A DNA stretch of 64,000 bases from an uncultured Bacteroidia bacterium (lineage in GTDB: Bacteria > Bacteroidota > Bacteroidia > Bacteroidales > UBA932): positions 1 to 64,000 of the forward strand of contig CACYHF010000007.1 in the NCBI GenBank assembly GCA_902774155.1, written 5' to 3'. Below are positions 18,139 to 24,961 of the stretch, one piece after another. The first letter of the stretch is position 1; each line of letters begins with the position of its first letter. Below the pieces are notes generated by a model, which saw only the letters and a program-made list of their open reading frames with translations, did not search any database and was not told the origin of the DNA. The position numbers and the translations under genes were made by a program.

Positions 18139-18676
18139 GCAGGAACTGCTGGAGCAGCTCCGCAGCAAGGATCCCGCAGCGCAGCGACGGTTTTATGAGC
18201 GCTATGTGGGAAACCTGGCCGCGGTGTGTTACCGTTATGTGCCGGAACCTGCAGCCGCCAAGGATGTGCTGCAGGAATCGTTCATCAAGATCTTCGGTTC
18301 TCTGGACCGTTTTGTGTACCGGGGCGAAGGCAGCCTCCGCGCCTGGAGCACCCGGATTGTGGTGAATACCGCCATCAAGAGCCTGCGTGGCCGGACCCGC
18401 TTCACGTCCATGGACGAGCTGCCGGAGCTGGCCGATGAGCCCGAAATGCCCCTGGTGGAACGCGTGCCTCCGGAAGTGATCCAGGGCTTCATCAAAGCCC
18501 TTCCGGACGGCTACCGAACCGTTTTCAACCTCTTTGTATTTGAAGAAAAATCGCACCGGGAAATTGCCGGACTGCTGGGAATCAAGGAAGATTCCTCGGC
18601 CTCGCAACTGGCCCGGGCCCGGGCTGTCTTGGCCCGGCAGATCAACGCATATCTGAAGGAACATGAGACAGAATGA
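18086..18676 (+). CDS. ECF-type RNA polymerase sigma factor
   Basis: 196 residues if started at TTG 18086. Region 2 is 'RFYERYVGNLAAVCYRYVPEPAAAKDVLQESFIKIFGSLDRFVYRG', followed by 'LRAWSTRIVVNTAIKSLRG'. Region 4 is 'LPDGYRTVFNLFVFEEKSHREIAGLLGIKEDSSASQLARAR'. This is the usual two-domain ECF layout that directs RNA polymerase to a small regulon and is held by a membrane anti-sigma factor. No ATG precedes region 2; TTG 18086 or a CTG around 18128 must be used, implying weak or coupled initiation from the overlapping lipoprotein gene. The stop overlaps the next start by 14 bp, a typical sigma/anti-sigma arrangement. Confidence 0.9.
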   Translation: MTENPLKRPSGSEAALSEQELLEQLRSKDPAAQRRFYERYVGNLAAVCYRYVPEPAAAKDVLQESFIKIFGSLDRFVYRGEGSLRAWSTRIVVNTAIKSLRGRTRFTSMDELPELADEPEMPLVERVPPEVIQGFIKALPDGYRTVFNLFVFEEKSHREIAGLLGIKEDSSASQLARARAVLARQINAYLKEHETE

Positions 18677-19874
18677 CTGGACCGACAAGCTTCCCGGCCT
18701 GATGGAAGGCTATGAAGAAGCGGAACCGGAAGGGCTGTGGGACGCAGTCCAGGCCGGTTTGGCCCCACGCAAACGCCGGGTGGCCGTTTGGTGGTACGTG
18801 GCAGGCATCGGCCTGGCAGCAGCGGCAGCCGTGCTCCTGGCCGTGCTCCTTTGGAAGCCTTCGCCCGCCGTCTCCCCCGTCCCGGAAGACCGCATGGTGG
18901 AGGAAACACCCGTTATCCCTGAGATTCCCGTTCCGGAAAAGGTGATTCCGGCCGATGATCCGCCGGTGCCGGTCTCCCGGCGGCCGTATGTCTCGCCAGC
19001 CGTAGAAGCACGGAAAGAAGTTCCCGAATTTGCATCCGAAGAGACGCCTGAGGTAGCGCCCGTCGAAGCATCGGCAGAAACACCGGCAGAGGCACCTGCT
19101 CCGGAAACGCCCCGCGAGCCCAAGAAGGCGCCATCGGCCCCCGACCCCATCCCGCAGGAATGGATTCCTGCGGAGGTGCCGGCGTCCAAAGCCCGGCGGA
19201 GCGGACGGCTGCAACTGAGCGTCCGCACGGGCGGGCTGCTGGCCCAGGCGGCTACCAGTTCGTACCAGGGGGTGGGTCTGACCCCTTATCCCGTCACCAA
19301 GTCTTCCGACCTTACCCCGGAACTCGTCAACCGCAACCGGGAAAGCAACACGGACGTGCAGCACCGGATGCGCCTCCGCGTTTCGGCGCAGATAGCGTAT
19401 GCCTTTGCGCCCTGCTGGAGCGCCGGAACGGGGCTTACCTATTCTTCTTTGCAGTCCACCTACACTACCAGCGCCGGGAACAGCATCTCGGAGGAAAAAA
19501 CCGATTATTCTTATCTGGGCATTCCCTTGTTTGTTCAGCTCAAAGTGGTGGAATACAAGCGTTTAAGCCTGTACGCTATGGCGGGTGGCATGTTTGAGAT
19601 TCCGCTCGGCGCGGTCACGCACAGCAAGATGTACTCCAACTCCAACGTCCTGAGTGAAAGCGTCCGGAACACGGATGTACGCGGCGTGAACAACACTATC
19701 TGGTCCCTGAATGCCGGCGTGGGCTTGCAGTTTGAGTTGTTCAAGCACGGAGCGCTCTTCTTGCAGCCGGAACTGTCCTGGCACATCCCCGGCCAGAGCA
19801 CCCTGGAAAATTTCTACACCGTCCGCCCCCTGGCCTTCGACGTCAACTTCGGTCTCCGCATCTGGCTGTTTTAA
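18663..19874 (+). CDS. Membrane-anchored anti-sigma-like protein with Pro-rich linker and C-terminal beta-barrel
   Basis: 403 residues with an uncommon order of parts. Residues 1-40 are soluble and charged ('DWTDKLPGLMEGYEEAEPEGLWDAVQ', then basic 'RKRR'). Residues 42-64 form one transmembrane helix rich in Ala, Leu and Val. Residues 66-175 are a Pro/Glu-rich stretch like a TonB periplasmic linker. Residues 181-403 look like a small outer-membrane barrel (PorT-like: 'LQLSVRTGGLLAQA', 'CWSAGTGLTYSSLQSTYT', ending 'FDVNFGLRIWLF'). The N-terminal pattern resembles a recurring group of Bacteroidales proteins encoded next to ECF sigma factors; I recall no described function. The most likely role is sequestering the overlapping sigma factor while the barrel end contacts the outer membrane. 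Confidence 0.8.
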   Translation: MRQNDWTDKLPGLMEGYEEAEPEGLWDAVQAGLAPRKRRVAVWWYVAGIGLAAAAAVLLAVLLWKPSPAVSPVPEDRMVEETPVIPEIPVPEKVIPADDPPVPVSRRPYVSPAVEARKEVPEFASEETPEVAPVEASAETPAEAPAPETPREPKKAPSAPDPIPQEWIPAEVPASKARRSGRLQLSVRTGGLLAQAATSSYQGVGLTPYPVTKSSDLTPELVNRNRESNTDVQHRMRLRVSAQIAYAFAPCWSAGTGLTYSSLQSTYTTSAGNSISEEKTDYSYLGIPLFVQLKVVEYKRLSLYAMAGGMFEIPLGAVTHSKMYSNSNVLSESVRNTDVRGVNNTIWSLNAGVGLQFELFKHGALFLQPELSWHIPGQSTLENFYTVRPLAFDVNFGLRIWLF

Positions 19875-19897
19875 CATTGCGCCTACAGATCCTTCGG
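19875..19897 (-). repeat. Fragment of dispersed GTCATCCTGAG...GAAGGATCTGTAG repeat
   Basis: Read on the minus strand it is CCGAAGGATCTGTAGGCGCAATG, matching the right part of the copy at 46312-46351 with about two mismatches. It sits immediately after a stop codon. Confidence 0.55.
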
Positions 19898-20199
19898 CCA
19901 ATCCCACCGTGCTTCTATGTTGTATTCCAAATAAATTTGATACAATCTTCTATTATTTCAGCGCATTACATGTATTTGGTTGTTTTGGTCGCACATAGAG
20001 GGAGAAGCCGATGTTCGTGTCGGCCATTTCTCCAGTAAAAACAACTACCTATCAGACAAACTTCTATCTGGATGAACCGGACTGTCTTGCCGGGCATCAA
20101 TTTACTTCTTCAGAGTAATAGGAAAGGCGCAACAAACTTTAAAAAGAGGACGTATTCTGCACCTCGGCACGGTATAGGAGTCGCCTTAATTGAAGCTGT
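19875..20199. other. 325-bp intergenic region before IS110: dispersed-repeat fragment, hairpin, AT-rich spacer
   Basis: No convincing gene. At 19875-19897 there is a reverse-complement fragment of the dispersed GAAGRATCTGTAGGCGCAATG repeat, directly after the barrel stop codon. At 20001-20033 lies a hairpin (GGAGAA...TTCTCC with inner CCGA/TCGG) that could end the plus-strand transcript, although no T-tract follows. The rest is AT-rich. The 3' end of the IS110 element probably lies in the last 60-100 bp, but no repeat marks it. Confidence 0.5.
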
Positions 20200-21291
20200 C
20201 TATTCGGCTGTTGTTTGTGTATAACCCACAAATGGTTCATATGGCTTTCCGTTTTTTAGGACAGAGAGTATGATGTTTGACATCTTTCTTGCAATACGGA
20301 TGATAGCCTCCTGCGCATTGAACCCACGATGCTTATACTGTAGGAAAGCTGTGGCCAAGACATCATTTGTGTAGATTGCCCTCCAGCTCGCTTCCACCAG
20401 CATCGTGCCAATCTGTTTATTCCCACGGAAGGTCTTCTCCCCGTGAACGACCTTGTCTCCACTGCTGTGGCAAGTAGGAATCAGTCCGAGATAGGAGGCA
20501 AACTGTCTCTCATTCTTGAAACGAGTGATGTCTTCAACCTCCGTCAAGATGGTCATACCGCATATCGTCCCAATCCCTGGAATGCTATGAAGGAGATTGT
20601 AACGATCTGCATACTTTGGTGACTGGCTGAGATGCCGGACGGCAAGTGTTGCCTTCAAAAGTCCTTTTCGAGCAATCTCTACCTGATCCAACAGCAAATC
20701 CAGCGATAATCGCGTTGGTGACAAGAGAACGACATCTGTTCGTAACCAGTCCAGATATGCCCCGGACCAATGTCCAGCCTTGTCGAACCGTTCAGGGACA
20801 TTCACACCATTACTGTGAAGCAGATGCTTGACACGTGTTCTATAGCGGTTAACTTCTTTGGATATCGCTCCTCTATATCGAACCACCGCCCTGTCATCCA
20901 AGTACTCCCTGTCACGAATATATATGCCCTTCAGTTGGCCGGCACGAAGCGCCTTTGCCAGTTTTACAGAGTCTATCGGATCTGACTTCATCACATTCTC
21001 ATACTGAGTGGTGGGGACATCTGCGGCATTGACCACAATACAATGGATGCCGTATTCGCTCAAAGCATAGTATGTCGCATATCCAGAGAACCCGGCCTCA
21101 TATACGGCGTGATATTCCCCATCTGGGTAATGCCTGCTCAAAAAATCAAAGAGCTCTTTGGCAGACGCTTTTTGAGGGTGCGTCTTCGGAACCCCTACTT
21201 CCAAAAGAACTGTCACAGACCAGGTGGTCTTGTGAACGTCGATTCCTACAAATACCTTTTGTCCTTTAAAACTAATTTGCTTACTTTGCAT
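20200..21291 (-). CDS. IS110-family DEDD transposase (bridge-RNA-guided recombinase type)
   Basis: 363 residues. The N-terminal RuvC-like DEDD domain shows 'VGIDVHKTTWSV' (first Asp), 'AVYEAGFSGYATYYAL' (Glu) and 'ENVMKSDPIDSVKLAKAL' (the two Asp). The C-terminal Transposase_20 domain has 'LLHSIPGIGTICGMTILTEVEDITRFKNERQFASYLGLIPTCHSSGD' followed by 'RGNKQIGTMLVEASW' with the conserved Ser-containing region. It is full length and intact, so potentially active. Enzymes of this family recombine DNA without target duplications and use an element-encoded bridge RNA to choose donor and target (shown for IS621). The upstream noncoding region here could supply such an RNA. Confidence 0.95.
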   Translation of the reverse strand: MQSKQISFKGQKVFVGIDVHKTTWSVTVLLEVGVPKTHPQKASAKELFDFLSRHYPDGEYHAVYEAGFSGYATYYALSEYGIHCIVVNAADVPTTQYENVMKSDPIDSVKLAKALRAGQLKGIYIRDREYLDDRAVVRYRGAISKEVNRYRTRVKHLLHSNGVNVPERFDKAGHWSGAYLDWLRTDVVLLSPTRLSLDLLLDQVEIARKGLLKATLAVRHLSQSPKYADRYNLLHSIPGIGTICGMTILTEVEDITRFKNERQFASYLGLIPTCHSSGDKVVHGEKTFRGNKQIGTMLVEASWRAIYTNDVLATAFLQYKHRGFNAQEAIIRIARKMSNIILSVLKNGKPYEPFVGYTQTTAE

Positions 21292-21334
21292 TGCGTTTGT
21301 GTGTTATGGTTTGACTTTTTCTTTTTCCGCTTTA

Positions 21335-21342
21335 CAAAGATA
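21335..21342 (-). promoter_or_regulatory. -7 promoter box for the IS110 transposase
   Basis: Minus-strand TATCTTTG, 43 nt before the transposase ATG at 21291; it fits TAnnTTTG. Confidence 0.4.
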
Positions 21343-21344
21343 GT

Positions 21345-21505
21345 ATCAAACCGTGACACACATTCGTGTCTATAACCGGCAACAGCCGCAGGGCGGAGCG
21401 GGCCCTTTCACGGAGCCCGGCGCAACCCTGTCGAGCTGTAACCGCCGAGGCTCGTATATCGAGGCGGTGGTGCCTATGAGCCGCCAGGGCTCATTCCGAA
21501 TGCAA
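21345..21505 (-). ncRNA. Candidate IS110 bridge RNA region
   Basis: The roughly 160-nt noncoding 5' region of the IS is GC-rich and highly foldable on the transposase strand. Reading downstream one sees a hairpin GAGCCctggcGGCTC, a second stem around CGCCTCGATATACGAG with a further GGCGG partner, a third stem CGGGCTCCgtgaaaGGGCCCG, and a CCGCAGGGCGG/GCCGGTT region. In IS110-group elements the bridge RNA is encoded in this position (between left end and transposase), with a 5' stem-loop and two internal loops that pair with target and donor. I infer function from position and folding only; the guide loops are not assigned. Confidence 0.45.
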
Positions 21506-21514
21506 ACATAGTAA

Positions 21515-21644
21515 CTTTAAATAGTTAAAGCACACTTTGCGTCTTGTGTGGCCGATTATGCGCTTCACATAGGGGTGTACACCCTGCCTCAGGCACGTTT
21601 TCGGCCTGTCAGGTACAAAACCGTGCTTTAAATATTTAAAGCGC
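21515..21644 (-). repeat. Palindromic intergenic repeat, copy B (REP/BIME-like), cut at one end by IS110
   Basis: Inverted copy of the repeat at 16591-16723. On the plus strand it runs from CTTTAAATAGTTAAAG (21515-21530), through 'tcggcctgtcaggt', to GCTTTAAATATTTAAAGCGC (21625-21644), with a perfect 12-bp palindrome GGGTGTACACCC inside. It matches copy A along its whole length but loses the outer GCG at 21514, exactly where the IS110 noncoding region begins. Confidence 0.78.
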
Positions 21645-21734
21645 ACCGGCCAGAAGTAAGCATAAGGTCGGAACGGAGCACACAGTCGGAACGGCAGAAT
21701 GATTTGATATCTTGGTGAAATAGCAGATTTTGTA

Positions 21735-21742
21735 TATTTTTG
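21735..21742 (+). promoter_or_regulatory. Promoter of the S46 peptidase gene
   Basis: TATTTTTG fits TAnnTTTG. A TTGG at 21712-21715 lies 19 nt upstream, the usual position of the -33 TTTG box. Start codon at 21763 (or 21751). Confidence 0.5.
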
Positions 21743-21762
21743 TGGAAATAATGTTATTGCAC

Positions 21763-23841
21763 ATGAAACGTATTCTTGCTTTTCTGGCCGGTATCACCAT
21801 TACGGTGAGCGCTATGGCCGATGAAGGAATGTGGCTGCTGCCGCTCCTGAAACAACTCAATGGAAAAGACCTCAAGGCCGCCGGCTGCAAGCTGAGCCCC
21901 GATGAGATTTATAACATCAACAAGACCTCCCTGAAAGATGCCATTGTGCATTTCGGCGGCGGCTGCACCGGTGAGATGATATCGGCCCAGGGCCTGCTGG
22001 TGACCAACCACCACTGCGGCTACAGCAGCATCCAGGGGCTGTCCACCGATGAGCACAATTACTTGATGGACGGCTACTGGGCCAAGAGCTACGCAGAGGA
22101 AATCCCCTGCCCCGGCCTCACCGTTACCTTCCTGGTGAAGATGGAAGACGTGACCGACGCCATTGAAAAAGGCGGCGCCCAGGCCGAAGACATCGAGAAA
22201 GCCGCCCAGGAAGCCAACCCCGGCTGCCGCGTGCAGGTGACGGGCTTCTACAATGACAACGTACACTACCTCATTGTATACCGCACTTACACCGACGTCC
22301 GCTTCGTGGGGGCACCCCCGGCATCCATGGGTAAGTTCGGCGGTGAGACCGACAACTGGATGTGGCCCCGTCACACCTGCGACTTCTCCATGTTCCGTGT
22401 ATACGCCGGTAAGGACAACCTGCCCGCCAGTTACAGCCCGGAGAACGTGCCCTACAAGCCCGCCAGAAGCCTGAAGATCGCCACCGGCGGTGTGAAGGAG
22501 AACGATTTCGCCATGATCATGGGCTACCCGGGCCGCACCCAGCGTTATCAGACGGCCGCCCAGCTCAAGGACATGATGGCCGATCACCGTATTTCCATCG
22601 AAGCCCGCACCGTGCGCCAGGACATTATGTGGGAAGCTATGTGCGCAGACCCTTCCGTCCAGCTGAAATATGCCGACACCTATGCCAGCAGCGCCAATGG
22701 CTGGAAGAAATGGCAGGGTGAAGAACTGGCCTTCGCCAACCTGAACATCATCGGCCGGGAAGAGGAAAAAGAGGCCGCCCTGAAGGCCTGGATTGATGCC
22801 GATCCCGCCCGCAAGGAAAAATACGGCGACCCCGTGGCCGAGATTGCCAAGTATGTGGATGCCACTTCGGCCGGCAGCGCCGTCACCCTGCTGATTGAAG
22901 CCCCTTACCGCATTGAACTGGTGAGCTTTGTGGGCGGTCTCACCAACCTTTACAGCCGCCAGCTGAAAGCGGGGAAAGACAGTGTCGCCGCTTTGGAAGC
23001 CGCCAAAAAGACTTTCGCCGGCTACTACCGCGACTATGTGGAGCCCCTGGACCGCAAGGAAGCCGTGGCCCTGCTGGATTTCTACCGGAAGAAAGCTGCC
23101 CCGGAGGACATGCTGGACATTCCGGACTATGCCACCCGGGATCTGGTCCCCTATGTAGACTCCCTGTTCGACAACAGTCTGTTCACTTCCTATGACAAGG
23201 TAAAGGACGCCTCCCTCGAGGAGCTTCTGCAGGATCCGGCCGGCAAACTGTACTACAACATTATGGATGTACTCATGACGCGCTATACCGCCATTTATGG
23301 AGACCCGTTACAGGGAGCCCGGTATGACAAGGCCACCAAGAACTTCGCCGCAGCCCTGCTGGAGTGGCAGAAAGGCCAGGCCATGTACCCGGACGCCAAC
23401 TCCACTATGCGTCTCACTTATGGTAAAGTGCTGCCTTACAGCCCCAAGGATGGTCTGAAGTATCTCTACTACACCACCGCCAAGGGCCTGTTGGAGAAAG
23501 AGAATCCCGATGATCCCGAATTCATCCTGCCCGCCGGGATCAAGGAACTGCTACTGGCCAGGAACTATGGCCGCTGGGCCGATAAGGACGGCACCCTGCA
23601 CACCTGCTTCCTCACCAACAACGACATCACGGGCGGCAACTCCGGCTCCCCGGTGCTGAACGCCAAGGGCGATCTCATCGGCCTGGCCTTCGACGGCAAC
23701 TGGGAAAGCATGAGCTCCGACGTGATGTTCGAACCGGAACTGCAGCGCTGCATCTGCGTAGATATCCGCTATGTCCTCTGGCTGGTGGAGAAGTACGGCG
23801 GTGCCTCCAACATCATCAACGAACTGACGTTCGCGAAATAA
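21763..23841 (+). CDS. S46-family dipeptidyl-peptidase (DPP7/DPP11-like)
   Basis: 692 residues from ATG 21763, chosen because the signal peptide (MKRILAFLAGITITVSAMA) starts there; an upstream ATG at 21751 is also in frame. The mature N-terminus 'DEGMWLLPLL' is typical of the family. The catalytic His is in 'LLVTNHHCGYSSIQ' (about residue 84) and the nucleophile Ser is in 'TGGNSGSPVLNAKGDLIGLAFDGNWE'. The 'FDGNWE' sequence has Gly at the position reported to distinguish DPP7-type enzymes (broad or hydrophobic P1) from DPP11 (Arg, acidic P1), so DPP7-type specificity is inferred. S46 enzymes work in the periplasm of Bacteroidota, releasing dipeptides from oligopeptides for uptake. Monocistronic by spacing. 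Confidence 0.93.
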   Translation: MKRILAFLAGITITVSAMADEGMWLLPLLKQLNGKDLKAAGCKLSPDEIYNINKTSLKDAIVHFGGGCTGEMISAQGLLVTNHHCGYSSIQGLSTDEHNYLMDGYWAKSYAEEIPCPGLTVTFLVKMEDVTDAIEKGGAQAEDIEKAAQEANPGCRVQVTGFYNDNVHYLIVYRTYTDVRFVGAPPASMGKFGGETDNWMWPRHTCDFSMFRVYAGKDNLPASYSPENVPYKPARSLKIATGGVKENDFAMIMGYPGRTQRYQTAAQLKDMMADHRISIEARTVRQDIMWEAMCADPSVQLKYADTYASSANGWKKWQGEELAFANLNIIGREEEKEAALKAWIDADPARKEKYGDPVAEIAKYVDATSAGSAVTLLIEAPYRIELVSFVGGLTNLYSRQLKAGKDSVAALEAAKKTFAGYYRDYVEPLDRKEAVALLDFYRKKAAPEDMLDIPDYATRDLVPYVDSLFDNSLFTSYDKVKDASLEELLQDPAGKLYYNIMDVLMTRYTAIYGDPLQGARYDKATKNFAAALLEWQKGQAMYPDANSTMRLTYGKVLPYSPKDGLKYLYYTTAKGLLEKENPDDPEFILPAGIKELLLARNYGRWADKDGTLHTCFLTNNDITGGNSGSPVLNAKGDLIGLAFDGNWESMSSDVMFEPELQRCICVDIRYVLWLVEKYGGASNIINELTFAK

Positions 23842-23880
23842 GCTTTTGTCGTTCGGATTTTGCAAACCCAAGCGGAACGT

Positions 23881-24942
23881 ATGAACAAGATTGATGTCCT
23901 GCAATGGCTGCAGGAAGTACAGCATCCTGCCAAAGGGGACCAGAGTATTGTGGCCCTGGGCATGGTGGAAAAGATAGAACAGGCCGATAACGCCGTTCAC
24001 GTGACGCTGGCCTTCCCCAAGCGTCCGGACCCGCTGAAGAACTACCTCATCGGCGCCGTGCAGGCCTGTCTGTACCGGCATCTGCCTGGCGGAACGGAGA
24101 TTACGGTGGACAGCATCGTGAAGGATCCCGCTAAGCCCGCCCCTAAAGGCATCGAGTTCAACTTGGAGCAGTTGCGGGAGGTACGCCACATTATCGGCAT
24201 AGCTTCCGGCAAGGGCGGCGTGGGCAAAAGCACCGTCACCGTGAACCTGGCCGTGGCCCTGGCGCGCTTAGGCTATCGCGTAGGTGTGGCCGATGCCGAT
24301 GTCTACGGCCCCTCCATCCCCACCATGACCGGTACGGAAGACGCCGTGATCCAGATGTTCGGTGAGGACGAAAACGACAACCTCTTTGTCCCGGAAGAGA
24401 AATACGGGGTCAAATGGCTTTCCGTGGGTCACGTATCCCAGGCCGGCCAGGCCCTTATCTGGCGCGGGCCCATGGCCTCCACCGCCCTCAAGCAGATCAT
24501 CCTGCAAACGCAGTGGGGTCCGCTGGATTTCCTGCTCATCGACATGCCTCCGGGAACCGGCGACATCCACATCTCCCTCATCGGCGATGTTCCCATGAAC
24601 GGCGCCATCATCGTGACCACCCCGCAGGCGGTGGCCCTGTCCGATGTCCTCCGCGGCGCCAACATGTTCCGCAATCCGCAGGTGAACATTCCCATCTACG
24701 GCCTGGTAGAAAACATGTCCTGGTTCACCCCGGCCGCCCATCCGGAGGAGAAATACTATCTCTTCGGCCAGGACGGCGGCGTGCAGATGGCCCGCAACCT
24801 GGACATCCCCCTCCTGGGCCAGATTCCCCTGGTACAGGATATAAGAGAGGGTGCCGATAACGGCACCCCCGTAGCACTTTTGGACCGCCCGGACTCCCAG
24901 GCCTTCCTGGATTTGGCCCGCCAGCTGGCCGCCAGCGTGTAG
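23881..24942 (+). CDS. Mrp/ApbC-type Fe-S cluster carrier ATPase
   Basis: 353 residues from ATG 23881. An N-terminal MIP18/DUF59-like domain ('VLQWLQEVQHP', 'LGMVEKIEQADNAVHVTLAFP') is followed by a P-loop NTPase with the deviant Walker A 'IASGKGGVGKSTVTVNLAVAL', 'DADVYGPSIPTM', 'LLIDMPPGTGD' and 'ENMSWF'. Family members usually have a CxxC for a bridging Fe-S cluster after 'ENMS'; here the segment reads 'WFTPAAHPEEKYYLFGQDGG' with no Cys, which is also seen in some Bacteroidota Mrp proteins. Cytoplasmic; supports maturation of Fe-S proteins such as the fumarate reductase Fe-S subunit encoded farther along. Confidence 0.9.
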   Translation: MNKIDVLQWLQEVQHPAKGDQSIVALGMVEKIEQADNAVHVTLAFPKRPDPLKNYLIGAVQACLYRHLPGGTEITVDSIVKDPAKPAPKGIEFNLEQLREVRHIIGIASGKGGVGKSTVTVNLAVALARLGYRVGVADADVYGPSIPTMTGTEDAVIQMFGEDENDNLFVPEEKYGVKWLSVGHVSQAGQALIWRGPMASTALKQIILQTQWGPLDFLLIDMPPGTGDIHISLIGDVPMNGAIIVTTPQAVALSDVLRGANMFRNPQVNIPIYGLVENMSWFTPAAHPEEKYYLFGQDGGVQMARNLDIPLLGQIPLVQDIREGADNGTPVALLDRPDSQAFLDLARQLAASV

Positions 24943-24961
24943 AAGCAGCCACCCGCGCGTG

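Larger units (their letters stand above)
20140..21514 (-). mobile_element. IS110-family insertion sequence (approximate ends)
   Basis: A DEDD transposase gene with about 220 bp of structured noncoding DNA on its 5' side and a short 3' tail. IS110 elements lack long terminal inverted repeats, so the ends are inferred. On the right, copy B of the palindromic repeat resumes at 'CTTTAAATAG' (21515), where copy A shows that the intact repeat would begin GCGCTTTAAATAG; this places the element edge at about 21514. The left end is uncertain (about 20100-20190). The transposase coding region looks poorer in GC than its neighbours, fitting acquisition. Confidence 0.6.
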
